From Pseudomonas oryzagri (GTDB lineage: Bacteria > Pseudomonadota > Gammaproteobacteria > Pseudomonadales > Pseudomonadaceae), in contig NZ_JAJHPU010000015.1 in NCBI RefSeq assembly GCF_020831405.1, positions 62,001 to 126,000 on the forward strand: a stretch of 64,000 nucleotides of DNA, written 5' to 3'. The stretch's first letter is position 1. Each line of letters begins with the position of its first letter. This document shows, piece after piece, positions 54,325 to 64,000 of the stretch. The position numbers and the translations under genes were made by a program. The notes below the pieces were generated by a model, which worked only from the letters and a program-made list of their open reading frames with translations, was not told the origin of the DNA and did not search any database.

Positions 54325-55775
54325 TGGGCAAGACAATGATCGACAAACTCCCCGTTCTGATCGGCCTGGCCGCCCTGCTGGGCGGCTGTGCCTTCGCTCC
54401 CTTCGAACCGGCGCCCGCCCCGGAGGCGCCGCCGAGCTACCGCAACGCCGCCGCCGACGTGCCCGGCAATCTCGACCGCCAGTGGTGGCGGATCTACCGC
54501 GACCCGGTGCTCGACCACCTGGTGGAAACCGTCCTGGTCCGCAACCCCTATACCGAATTCGGCGAACTGCACGTGGCCGAGGCGCGCGCCGGGGTCGCCG
54601 CCGCCGCCGCCGACCAGTTGCCCAACCTCGGCTTCGGCGCCTCGGTCGACGAGAGCCACACCTCGGTCAACACCCCGCTGGGCCAGTTGCTCGGCAACCG
54701 CACCATCGCCGGCAAGACCTACCAGGGCGGGCTGAGCGCCAGCTGGCAGATCGACCTGTGGGGGCGCATCGCCCAGGCGGTCGAGGTGGCCAAGGCGCAG
54801 CAGGGCGCCGCCGAGGCCACCCGGCGCAGCGTCGAGCTGATCCTCGCCAGCGAGGTGGCGGTCACCTACTGGCAGTTCCGCGCCGCCGAAGCCGACCAGC
54901 GCCTGCTCGAACAACTGCGCGTGCAGCGCGCCGAGGCCCTGCGCCTGATCGGCCTGCGCCTGGAGGCCGGCCTCGCCACCGAACACGAGCAGATCAAGGC
55001 GCGGGTCAAGCTGGCCGAGGTGGAAACGGAAATTCAGGCGGCGCAGGCCAAGCGCCTGATGGCCGAGCAGGAGCTGGCCACCCTGATGGTCGAACCGGTG
55101 AAGGATTTCCGCGTCGCCTCGTCGCCCGACTATGCGCTGCCGGCCATCCCGCAGATCGCCCCGGGTCTGCCGGCCGCTCTGCTGGCGCGCCGTCCGGACC
55201 TGATGAGCTCCACCCAGGGCCTGCGCGCGCTGCTGGCCCAGGAGAAGATCGCCGAGACGGCGTTCTACCCGAGCATCAGCCTGACCAGCGCCTACGGCTT
55301 CGCCTCCGAGGAGCTCGACGGCCTGACCGAGCACGGCTCGCGGCAGTTCTCCATCGGCCCGCTGGCGCTGTACCTGCCGATCTTCGACGCCGGCCGCAAC
55401 CGGGCCAACCTCGCGGCGGCACGCGCCCGCTACCGCCAGGCGGTCAACGTGCACAAGGTCACCCTGCTGATCGCCCTGCGCGAGGTGGACGACGCGCTGG
55501 TGCAGATCCAGGCGGCCCGCACGCAGACGGCCGAACTCGACGCGGCCCGGCAGGCCACTCGCCGCGGCGCCCAGGTGGCCGAGGCCCGCTATGCACAGGG
55601 GCAGAACAACTACCTGAGGGTGACCCGCGCCCAGGTCGACGACCTCAAGGTCCACCGCCAGCTGCTGCAGCGCCAGAGCGAAGGCCTGCTGGCCACCGTG
55701 CGCCTGGTGGAGGCGCTGGGCGGCGGCTGGGACGAACCCACCGCGCCGGCGGCCCCGCTCGCCAGCAACCCATAG
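54324..55775 (+). CDS. Outer membrane efflux lipoprotein (NodT/OprM family)
   Basis: The 483-residue protein has a lipoprotein signal peptide with lipobox LGGC (Cys22). Two repeats of the TolC-type outer membrane factor follow, with DRQWWRIYRDPVLDHLVE, GLSASWQIDLWGRI, LARRPDLMSS and LPIFDAGRNRANL. It completes a tripartite inner-membrane-to-outside route. It is joined by overlap to the MFS gene. A typical precursor of this family is 470-500 residues. Confidence 0.92.
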   Translation: MGKTMIDKLPVLIGLAALLGGCAFAPFEPAPAPEAPPSYRNAAADVPGNLDRQWWRIYRDPVLDHLVETVLVRNPYTEFGELHVAEARAGVAAAAADQLPNLGFGASVDESHTSVNTPLGQLLGNRTIAGKTYQGGLSASWQIDLWGRIAQAVEVAKAQQGAAEATRRSVELILASEVAVTYWQFRAAEADQRLLEQLRVQRAEALRLIGLRLEAGLATEHEQIKARVKLAEVETEIQAAQAKRLMAEQELATLMVEPVKDFRVASSPDYALPAIPQIAPGLPAALLARRPDLMSSTQGLRALLAQEKIAETAFYPSISLTSAYGFASEELDGLTEHGSRQFSIGPLALYLPIFDAGRNRANLAAARARYRQAVNVHKVTLLIALREVDDALVQIQAARTQTAELDAARQATRRGAQVAEARYAQGQNNYLRVTRAQVDDLKVHRQLLQRQSEGLLATVRLVEALGGGWDEPTAPAAPLASNP

Positions 55776-55853
55776 CCCTTGTGCCCGGCTGCGGACGGAA
55801 CCTCCTGCCGCAGCCCGGCCGCGTCGTTCATTGCCGCGGAGGCCCACAGCGCC

Positions 55854-56552
55854 ATGCAAGACACCACGCGTCTGGAAGCCAGCGGGCGCTGGCCGGCGGA
55901 CATCGCTATCTGGCAGGTACGCCTGCCGGCGCAGGCCGACGCGCGCGACTGGCCCGGGCTGACCGCCGACGAATGCGAGCGCGCGGCGCGCTTTCGCCTG
56001 CCGGCCGAGCGCATCCGCTTCGCGGTGACGCGCAGCCGGTTGCGCCAGTTGCTCGGCGATTACCGCAACACCCCGCCGGCGGCGCTGCGCTTCACCCACA
56101 ACGCCTGGGGCCGCCCGGAGCTGGTCGACGGCGCCGGCCTGTCCTTCAACGTGTCCCATAGCGCGGGGCAGGCGCTGATCGCCGTTTCGGCGACTCGCCG
56201 GGTCGGCGTGGATGTCGAATGGATCGATCCGGCCCTCGACTGGCGGGGCCTGACCGGCCTGCTGTGCACCCCGGACGAGCGGCAGGCCATCGAAGGCGCG
56301 CCGCCGGGCGCGCGGCGGCGGGCGTTCTTTCGCTGCTGGACGGCCAAGGAGGCGCTGCTCAAAGCCCAGGGCCAGGGCCTCGCCGCCGGCCTGCGCTCGC
56401 TGAACCTCGCCCCTGCCGGCCTGCAGGCGCAGGACGAGGCCGGCAGCTGCACGCTGGAGGGCGGCGGCCGCCTGCACTACCGCTGGCTGGAGGATCTGGC
56501 CGGCTACGGCGCCTGCCTCGCCTATGGCGAAGCGGGCTCGGCCGGGGCCTGA
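55854..56552 (+). CDS. Sfp-type 4'-phosphopantetheinyl transferase
   Basis: The 232-residue enzyme transfers phosphopantetheine to carrier domains, here most likely Ser1016 of the NRPS. Sfp motifs are LSFNVSHSAGQALIA, VGVDVEWIDP (metal-binding Asp-Glu) and FFRCWTAKEALLKAQGQGL. The ATG at 55854 follows GCGGAGG; an upstream TTG in frame would add non-conserved residues. It ends the biosynthetic locus and is followed by a terminator. Confidence 0.92.
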   Translation: MQDTTRLEASGRWPADIAIWQVRLPAQADARDWPGLTADECERAARFRLPAERIRFAVTRSRLRQLLGDYRNTPPAALRFTHNAWGRPELVDGAGLSFNVSHSAGQALIAVSATRRVGVDVEWIDPALDWRGLTGLLCTPDERQAIEGAPPGARRRAFFRCWTAKEALLKAQGQGLAAGLRSLNLAPAGLQAQDEAGSCTLEGGGRLHYRWLEDLAGYGACLAYGEAGSAGA

Positions 56553-56566
56553 CCTGCTGGCAGCAA

Positions 56567-56601
56567 CGAAAAAGCCCCGGCCGGACGGCACGGGGCTTTC
56601 G
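56567..56601. terminator. Terminator between the PPTase gene and ettA
   Basis: AAAGCCCCG (56571-56579) / CGGGGCTTT (56591-56599). The longer A run on the left gives the better T tract on the minus strand, so it serves ettA best but can stop both convergent units. Confidence 0.8.
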
Positions 56602-56636
56602 TTTACTGGGCGGGCGGCCGCGAGGCCGCCGCCCGG

Positions 56637-58301
<1,665 letters not shown>

Positions 58302-58509
58302 GACGGACCTGAATGGTTGACGACGGTGATGGCAAGGCCGCTGGCGAACTCCGCGCCGGGGCCTCGCGCGCGTGGCGAAAGGCTACCCGAATGCGCCGGA
58401 CAGGACAAACCGCCGGGACTGGCGGAGCCGGCGGCGCGGGCCGGCGCGAATGAGCGCCACTTGTCCGCGGCCTGACCGCCATTCATGTGCCAGGGTCGGC
58501 GCATTCGGG

Positions 58510-58515
58510 TAGAAT
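58510..58515 (+). promoter_or_regulatory. Candidate -10 element of glyA
   Basis: TAGAAT lies 45 bases before the glyA ATG. No good -35 is seen at standard spacing, so an activator or another start is possible. Confidence 0.35.
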
Positions 58516-58559
58516 GTCGCACTTATTCCCCTATTCGCCCCGATCCCCAGAGGACCGCC

Positions 58560-59816
58560 ATGTTCAGCCGTGATTTGACCCTCGCCCGCTATGACGCCGA
58601 CCTGTTTGCCGCCATGGAGCAAGAAGCCCTGCGCCAGGAAGAGCACATCGAGCTGATCGCTTCCGAGAACTACACCAGCCCGGCGGTGATGGAAGCCCAG
58701 GGTAGCGTGCTGACCAACAAGTACGCCGAAGGCTACCCGCACAAGCGCTACTACGGCGGTTGCGAGTACGTCGACATCGTCGAGCAGCTGGCCATCGACC
58801 GCGCCAAGGAACTGTTCGGCGCCGACTACGCCAACGTCCAGCCGCACGCCGGCTCCCAGGCCAACGCCGCGGTGTTCCAGGCGCTGGTCAAGCCGGGCGA
58901 CACCGTGCTGGGCATGAGCCTGGCCCACGGCGGCCACCTGACCCACGGCGCCAGCGTCAACTTCTCCGGCAAGATCTACAACGCCGTGCAGTACGGCCTG
59001 AACCCGGAAACCGGCCTGATCGACTACGACGAGGTCGAGCGCCTGGCCGTCGAGCACCAGCCGAAGATGATCATCGCCGGCTTCTCCGCCTACTCGCAGG
59101 TGCTGGACTTCCCGCGCTTCCGCGAGATCGCCGACAAGGTGGGCGCCTACCTGTTCGTCGACATGGCCCACGTGGCCGGCCTGGTCGCCGCCGGCGTGTA
59201 CCCGAACCCGGTACCGTTCGCCGACGTGGTCACCACCACCACCCACAAGACCCTGCGCGGCCCGCGCGGCGGCCTGATCCTGGCCAAGGCCAACGAAGAG
59301 ATCGAGAAGAAGCTGAACTCCGCCGTGTTCCCGGGCGGCCAGGGCGGCCCGCTGATGCACGTGATCGCCGCCAAGGCGGTGTGCTTCAAGGAAGCGCTGT
59401 CCCCCGAGTTCAAGGCCTACCAGCAGCAGGTGGTAAAGAACGCGCAGGCCATGGCCGAAGTGTTCGTCGCGCGCGGCTTCGACGTGGTCTCCGGCGGCAC
59501 CCAGAACCACCTGTTCCTGCTCAGCCTGATCAAGCAGGACATCACCGGCAAGGACGCGGACGCCGCCCTGGGCCGCGCCTTCATCACCGTGAACAAGAAC
59601 GCCGTGCCGAACGACCCGCGCTCGCCGTTCGTCACCTCCGGCCTGCGCATCGGCACCCCGGCCGTCACCACCCGTGGTTTCGGCGAAGCCGAGTGCCGCG
59701 AGCTGGCCGGCTGGATCTGCGACATCCTGCAGAACATGGGCGACGAGTCGGTGGTCGACGCCGTGCGCGAGAAGGTCAAGGCCATCTGCGCCAAGCTGCC
59801 GGTGTACGGCAAGTAA
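58560..59816 (+). CDS. glyA: Serine hydroxymethyltransferase
   Basis: GlyA converts serine and tetrahydrofolate to glycine and methylene-tetrahydrofolate with PLP. The 418-residue length is standard. Motifs are [49 protein letters not shown] and the PLP-lysine block [14 protein letters not shown] with Lys230. ATG 58560 follows AGAGGA and gives [12 protein letters not shown]. It is single and ends in a terminator; divergent from ettA. Confidence 0.96.
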   Translation: MFSRDLTLARYDADLFAAMEQEALRQEEHIELIASENYTSPAVMEAQGSVLTNKYAEGYPHKRYYGGCEYVDIVEQLAIDRAKELFGADYANVQPHAGSQANAAVFQALVKPGDTVLGMSLAHGGHLTHGASVNFSGKIYNAVQYGLNPETGLIDYDEVERLAVEHQPKMIIAGFSAYSQVLDFPRFREIADKVGAYLFVDMAHVAGLVAAGVYPNPVPFADVVTTTTHKTLRGPRGGLILAKANEEIEKKLNSAVFPGGQGGPLMHVIAAKAVCFKEALSPEFKAYQQQVVKNAQAMAEVFVARGFDVVSGGTQNHLFLLSLIKQDITGKDADAALGRAFITVNKNAVPNDPRSPFVTSGLRIGTPAVTTRGFGEAECRELAGWICDILQNMGDESVVDAVREKVKAICAKLPVYGK

Positions 59817-59818
59817 GC

Positions 59819-59866
59819 GTCGGCGCTAAAGAGCAGCGTCAGCGTTAAAGAGCGGCGTCAGCGCTG
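59819..59866. repeat. Short tandem repeat after glyA
   Basis: A 19-base unit (GTCGGCGCTAAAGAGCAGC, then GTCAGCGTTAAAGAGCGGC) is followed by a partial third copy starting at 59857. It lies between the glyA stop and its terminator. Confidence 0.7.
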
Positions 59867-59871
59867 CAACG

Positions 59872-59900
59872 AAAAAGCCCGGCCAAGTGCCGGGCTTTTT
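59872..59900. terminator. Terminator between glyA and the lipoprotein gene
   Basis: AAAAAGCCCGG / CCGGGCTTTTT with a 7-base loop, between convergent genes. Confidence 0.9.
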
Positions 59901-59975
59901 CATTCCGCCGAGTCGCCGCCGGCCGGTTTCCACGGAGCCGTGGCGATGCGGCGTCGGGCGCTCGGGCGCGCGGCA

Positions 59976-60437
59976 TCACTCGATGATCATGTTCTTCTTG
60001 ATCTGGCAGATCGCCACCCGGCCCTCGTCGGACATCGTCAGGGAGATGGCGTACACGCCTTTCTGCATGGCGGACAGATCGCTCTCGAACGAGAAGCCGG
60101 ACTTCAGCAGGTGGGCCTGCTTGAAGTAGCTGGCCACATCCGGGCGCTCCTGGCGCTCGACGACGTCGAGGACATAGGAATAGCCGCCGGCGTCCTTGAG
60201 GAACATTTGCAGTCTGGCCGGAACCGTGTTGGTGGTGTCGTCCAGCGCCCAACCACTGAACTTCACCACCCCTGGCTTGACGTGGACCAGCGGCTCGGTG
60301 CTGCCGTCGATCGCGTCCAGCGAACAGGTATGGGACTTCACGTTGACGACCTTGGGCGTCGAAGGCTTCGGATCGCATCCCGCGAGGGTGGCCAAGGCAA
60401 CGGTCGCCAGCAGCGCGATAGCTGTGTTCCTGTACAC
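59976..60437 (-). CDS. Uncharacterised lipoprotein
   Basis: A 153-residue precursor with signal peptide and lipobox LAGC (Cys21), followed by Asp22, which in E. coli would favour inner-membrane retention. In Pseudomonas the sorting rule is less strict. The mature part has HTCSLDAIDGS, VKFSGWALDDTTNTVP and VAICQIKKNMIIE; two Cys could form a disulfide. The GWALD segment recalls domains that bind or decorate surface polymers, but I do not recognise the family. It is a monocistronic gene. Confidence 0.8.
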   Translation of the reverse strand: MYRNTAIALLATVALATLAGCDPKPSTPKVVNVKSHTCSLDAIDGSTEPLVHVKPGVVKFSGWALDDTTNTVPARLQMFLKDAGGYSYVLDVVERQERPDVASYFKQAHLLKSGFSFESDLSAMQKGVYAISLTMSDEGRVAICQIKKNMIIE

Positions 60438-60509
60438 GTCGGGCCCCTCCGGATGAAGCAGCGATTCTGCGGCAGCCCCGCAAAACCCGTCAAACCCGCC
60501 CCTGTGCGG

Positions 60510-61481
60510 TCAATCCTGCAACGCGGCGAAGCCGGCGCGGATCTCCTCCTCCGGCAGGTTGTCGCCGATGAACACTAGCACGCTGTCGCGCGCCTCGCCC
60601 TCGCCCCACTCACTGTCCCAGTCGAAGCCGTACAGGCGCAGCACGCCCTGGAACACCAGGCGGCGCTCCTCGCCGGCAACGTTGAGCACGCCCTTGTAGC
60701 GCAGCAGCGCATTGCCGTGGCGCTCCAGCAGGTCCTCCATGAAGGCGCTGAGGCGGTCCATGTCCAGCGCCCGCTCGGCGTTGAGCACCAGGGTGGCGAT
60801 GCGATCCTTGCTCGCCGCCGGCGCCAGCGGACGCAGGCTCGGCGCCGGCGCGACGTCGGCGTTGAGGTTGAAACCGCGGATGTCGAGCAGCTCGGCCAGC
60901 TCGATGCGGCCGTGCGCGACGGTGCGGATCGGCGCCCGGCGGTTGATGCGCGCCAGGCGCTGGCTCAGCGCCTCGACCGCGGCGGCATCGACCAGGTCGG
61001 TCTTGCTCAGCAGGATGCGGTCGGCGAAGCCGACCTGGGCCTGGGCGATGGCTTCCTGCAGGTGGCGCTCGGCGTTGGCGGCGTCGACCAGGGTGAGGAT
61101 GCCGTCCAGCACGTAGCGGTTGCACAGCTCCTCGTCGGCGAAGAAGGTCTGCGCCACCGGCGCCGGGTCGGCCAGGCCGGTGCACTCGATGACCAGGCGA
61201 TCGAAGGCCAGCTCGCCGCTGTCCAGCTTGTCGAGCAGCAGGTACAGGGCCTTCTCCAGCTCGACGTGGATCGAGCAGCAGACGCAGCCGTTGGCCAGGG
61301 TCAGCAGCTCGACCGGCGCGTCGCCGAGCAACTGGCCGTCGATCGGCGTCGCGCTGTACTCGTTCTCGATCACCGCGAGCCTGAGGCCGTGCTCGGCCTC
61401 AAGCATATGGCGCAGCAGGGTGGTCTTGCCGGCGCCGAGAAAGCCGGTCAGCACGGTGACCGGGATGGGGGCTTGCGACAT
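60510..61481 (-). CDS. yjiA: YjiA-type G3E (CobW) GTPase
   Basis: The 323-residue GTPase of the COG0523 metal-handling group has P-loop GFLGAGKT at 13-20, the metal-binding GCVCCS motif with Cys66, Cys68 and Cys69, ECTGLADP (switch II region) and LLSKTDLVD (NKxD-like). The CobW C-terminal domain is at about 230-320. It follows cstA and yjiX in the same order as E. coli yjiYXA, which suggests a link with pyruvate/peptide uptake by CstA. No histidine-rich metal loop is seen. Confidence 0.92.
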   Translation of the reverse strand: MSQAPIPVTVLTGFLGAGKTTLLRHMLEAEHGLRLAVIENEYSATPIDGQLLGDAPVELLTLANGCVCCSIHVELEKALYLLLDKLDSGELAFDRLVIECTGLADPAPVAQTFFADEELCNRYVLDGILTLVDAANAERHLQEAIAQAQVGFADRILLSKTDLVDAAAVEALSQRLARINRRAPIRTVAHGRIELAELLDIRGFNLNADVAPAPSLRPLAPAASKDRIATLVLNAERALDMDRLSAFMEDLLERHGNALLRYKGVLNVAGEERRLVFQGVLRLYGFDWDSEWGEGEARDSVLVFIGDNLPEEEIRAGFAALQD

Positions 61482-61547
61482 GAAAGCTCCTGGAAACGAA
61501 ACGCGCCACGACGGGGCGTGGCGCGGGGATTCAGCTATTTACACCAC

Positions 61548-61689
61548 AACCTGCCCTCGATAAGCGTCGCGAGCGCAGGCAGGTTGAGGGCGGCCAGCGC
61601 GGAGCACCCGCAATGTACTCAAGTACATGAGGAGGGCGAGCACTGCCCGCACTCAAGATGCCAAGCGCAGCAGCTTAGCGTGGCAGGTT
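61548..61689. repeat. Large imperfect dyad element between yjiX and yjiA
   Basis: Three nested inverse pairs share one centre near 61620: ATGTACT-CA-AGTACAT (61613-61628), arms 61578-61600 with 61640-61662 (18 of 23 positions match), and AACCTGCC (61548-61555) with GGCAGGTT (61682-61689). The right edge touches the yjiX stop codon. It can form a long RNA cruciform or hairpin in the operon message. Confidence 0.7.
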
Positions 61690-61892
61690 CAGCAGCAGCG
61701 CACCGGCCGCCCTTTGCCCCCACCATAACGCGCATCCTGGCGCTCGCGGAAGAACGCCTCGTAGCTCATCGGCGTCTGCTCCGGGTGGTTGCTCTGCATG
61801 TGCTCCAGATAGGTGTCGTAGTCGGGCATGCCGACCAGCATGCGGGCGGCCTGACCGAGATACTTGCCCATGCGGCTGAGGTCGTTGAACAC
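61689..61892 (-). CDS. yjiX: YjiX/YbdD family small protein (DUF466)
   Basis: The 67-residue protein has [42 protein letters not shown] and ends [13 protein letters not shown], all typical of the YbdD/YjiX family. It is nearly always encoded after cstA-type pyruvate/peptide transporters and is needed for full transporter activity in E. coli relatives. The spacing from cstA is 57 bases. Confidence 0.92.
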   Translation of the reverse strand: MFNDLSRMGKYLGQAARMLVGMPDYDTYLEHMQSNHPEQTPMSYEAFFRERQDARYGGGKGRPVRCC

Positions 61893-61949
61893 GCCTAGGT
61901 CCTCCTCAGGGCGCCGGACTCCGCGTCAAGCGGAGCCCGGCGCGGCGGG

Positions 61950-64000
61950 TCAGGGATGGGGCATCGCCTGGAACGGCATCTCGCGGTCGGAACGCTCGGC
62001 GCGCACCCAGGCGGCGCGGCCGACCTTCAGCGAGTAGAGCAGGATGCTGAACACCACCACCAGGAACAGCACGGACAGCCCGGCGTTGGTATAGGCGTTC
62101 ATGATCACGTTCTGCATCTGGCCGAGATCCTTGGCCGGCGCCAGCACCTGGCCGGCGGCCAGCGCCGCCTCGTACTTGTGCGCCAGGGCGAGGAAGCCGA
62201 CCGCCGGGTTGGCGTCGAACAGCTTGATCAGGCTGGCGAAGGTGGTGCAGATCAGCAGCCAGGCGGCCGGCAGCAGGGTCACCCAGGCGTACTGCTGGCG
62301 CTTCATCTTGATCAGCACCACGGTGCACAGCATCAGCGCGATGCCGGCGAGCATCTGGTTGGAGATGCCGAACAGCGGCCACAGGGTGTTGATGCCGCCC
62401 AGCGGGTCGATCACCCCCTGGTACAGCAGGTAGCCCCACAGCGCCACGCAGCCACCGGTGGCCAGCACGTTGGCGAACCACGACTCGGTGCGGCGCAGCG
62501 CCGGCACGAAGGTGCCGAGCAGGTCCTGCAGCATGAAGCGCCCGGCGCGGGTCCCGGCATCTACCGCGGTGAGGATGAACAGCGCCTCGAACAGGATCGC
62601 GAAGTGGTACCAGAAGGCCATGGTGTTCTCGCCCGGCAGCACCTGGTGGAGGATCTGCGCGATGCCCACGGCGAGCGTCGGCGCACCGCCGGCGCGGGCC
62701 AGGATGGTGCTTTCGCCGATGTCGCGGGCGACGCCTTCCAGCGCCTCGGGGGTGATGGCGAAGCCCCAGTTGCTGACCGCGGCGGCCACGCTGGTGACGT
62801 CCGCACCGACCACCGCCGGCGGGCTGTTCATGGCGAAGTACACGCCCGGCTCGATCACCGAGGCGGCGACCATGGCCATGATGGCGACCATCGACTCCAT
62901 CAGCATGCCGCCGTAGCCGATGTAGCGGGCGTGGGTCTCGTTGGCCAGCAGCTTGGGCGTGGTGCCCGAGCTGATCAGCGCATGGAAGCCGGAGACGGCG
63001 CCGCAGGCGATGGTGATGAACAGGAACGGGAACAGCGCGCCCTTCCACACCGGGCCGGTGCCGTCGGTGAACTGGGTCAGCGCCGGCATCTTCAACTCGG
63101 GGGCGAGGATCAGGATGCCGATGGCCAGCGCGACGATGGTGCCGATCTTCAGGAAGGTCGACAGGTAGTCGCGCGGGGCGAGGATCAGCCACACCGGCAG
63201 CACCGCGGCGACGAAGCCGTAGCCGACCAGCATCCAGGTGATCTGCTCGCCGGTGAAGGTGAACACCCCGGCCCAGTAAGGGTCCTGGGAAATCGCCCCG
63301 CCCAGCCAGATCGAGCCGAGCAGCAGCAGCACGCCGATCACCGAGATCTCGCCGATGCGCCCCGGGCGCAGGTAGCGCATGTACACGCCCATGAACATGG
63401 CGATCGGGATGGTGGCGATCACCGTGAACATGCCCCACGGGCTGTGCGCCAGCGCCTTGACCACGATCAGCGAGAGCACCGCGAGGATGATGATCATGAT
63501 CAGGAAGCAGCCGAACAGCGCGATGGTGCCAGGGATGCGGCCCATCTCCTCGCGCACCATGTCGCCGAGCGAGCGGGCGTTGCGGCGGGTGGAGATGAAC
63601 AGGACCATGAAGTCCTGCACCGCGCCGGCCAGCACCACGCCGGCGATCAGCCACAGCGTGCCGGGCAGGTAGCCCATCTGCGCGGCGAGCACCGGGCCGA
63701 CCAGGGGACCGGCGCCGGCGATGGCGGCGAAGTGGTGGCCGAACAGCACGTGCTTGTTGGTCGGCACGAAGTCCAGGCCGTCATTGTTAAGCACCGCCGG
63801 GGTGGCGCGGGTGGGGTCGAGCTGCATCACCCGGGTGGCGATGAACAGGCTGTAGTAGCGGTAGGCGACCAGATAGATCGCCATGGCGGCGACCACGATC
63901 CACAAGGCGTTGATGGCCTCGCCGCGGCGCAGGGCGACGACACCGAGGGCGACTGCCCCCAGTACCGCCACCGCGAACCAGGCGAGATGGCTGATCAAAC
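61950..64000 (-). CDS. cstA: CstA-type carbon-starvation peptide/pyruvate transporter (5' end at window edge)
   Basis: At least 682 residues with 16 or more hydrophobic helices. CstA-family motifs include FGHHFAAIAGAGPLVGPVLA, GVVLAGAVQDFMVLF, GFHALISSGTTPKLL and the end-loop with WPLFGISNQMLAGIAL. It is an inner membrane transporter for peptides or pyruvate. The only start codon inside the window is a TTG at 63998; homologues I remember have a few residues more, so the true start is probably just outside. Confidence 0.93.
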   Translation of the reverse strand, partial: LISHLAWFAVAVLGAVALGVVALRRGEAINALWIVVAAMAIYLVAYRYYSLFIATRVMQLDPTRATPAVLNNDGLDFVPTNKHVLFGHHFAAIAGAGPLVGPVLAAQMGYLPGTLWLIAGVVLAGAVQDFMVLFISTRRNARSLGDMVREEMGRIPGTIALFGCFLIMIIILAVLSLIVVKALAHSPWGMFTVIATIPIAMFMGVYMRYLRPGRIGEISVIGVLLLLGSIWLGGAISQDPYWAGVFTFTGEQITWMLVGYGFVAAVLPVWLILAPRDYLSTFLKIGTIVALAIGILILAPELKMPALTQFTDGTGPVWKGALFPFLFITIACGAVSGFHALISSGTTPKLLANETHARYIGYGGMLMESMVAIMAMVAASVIEPGVYFAMNSPPAVVGADVTSVAAAVSNWGFAITPEALEGVARDIGESTILARAGGAPTLAVGIAQILHQVLPGENTMAFWYHFAILFEALFILTAVDAGTRAGRFMLQDLLGTFVPALRRTESWFANVLATGGCVALWGYLLYQGVIDPLGGINTLWPLFGISNQMLAGIALMLCTVVLIKMKRQQYAWVTLLPAAWLLICTTFASLIKLFDANPAVGFLALAHKYEAALAAGQVLAPAKDLGQMQNVIMNAYTNAGLSVLFLVVVFSILLYSLKVGRAAWVRAERSDREMPFQAMPHP

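Overview
The window is high-GC DNA with dense, short-spaced operons. Protein sequences and gene order point to a gammaproteobacterium of the Pseudomonadaceae (Pseudomonas or a close relative). Supporting signs are the fused nuoCD gene, divergent fur/bamE, the grpE-recN-fur-bamE-rnfH-ratA-smpB-lldR block, the proB-cgtA-rpmA-rplU-ispB block, and cstA-yjiX-yjiA. All of these match what I remember of Pseudomonas chromosomes. Almost everything is core chromosome. I saw no tRNA, rRNA, CRISPR array, prophage or transposase.

Layout. Positions 1-4901 hold housekeeping genes: grpE (cut at the window edge), SOS-controlled recN behind tandem LexA boxes, fur and bamE (divergent), rnfH/ratA and smpB. Positions 4953-13552 form a lactate module: the regulator lldR, divergent from lldP, lutA/B/C (lldABC) and a large FAD/Fe-S D-lactate dehydrogenase. 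Palindromes of the TGGT-N3-ACCA type sit in front of both lldR and lldP. Positions 13822-28744 are the complete 13-gene nuo operon for respiratory complex I, with an odd 149-base gap between nuoF and nuoG. A REPIN-like inverted repeat follows. Positions 28940-34433 contain creA, proB, cgtA, rpmA, rplU, ispB and fklB.

Two accessory clusters interrupt the core order. The first (34860-38883) has five co-directional genes: a receiver-like/winged-helix protein, a Ras/MglA-like small GTPase, two roadblock/LC7-type proteins, and a protein joining a kinase-like N-terminus to a calcineurin-type phosphoesterase. It looks like a GTPase switch with its regulators and effectors, of unknown process. The second (46377-56552) is a compact natural-product locus: a one-module NRPS (Cy-A-PCP-TE, predicted cysteine-activating), a flavin monooxygenase, an EmrA/EmrB/outer-membrane-factor exporter and an Sfp-type phosphopantetheinyl transferase. 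It follows an AT-rich, gene-poor 645-base stretch. The reading is a small secreted cysteine-derived metabolite with self-contained activation and export. I cannot match it to a known product.

Between and after these lie a UPF0114 membrane protein, a small hypothetical protein, a Lon-like protease, a GreA/GreB-family factor, a two-receiver diguanylate cyclase and a small conserved hypothetical. Then come ettA, glyA, an uncharacterised lipoprotein, yjiA, yjiX and cstA (its start runs off the window). A roughly 140-base dyad element lies between yjiX and yjiA.
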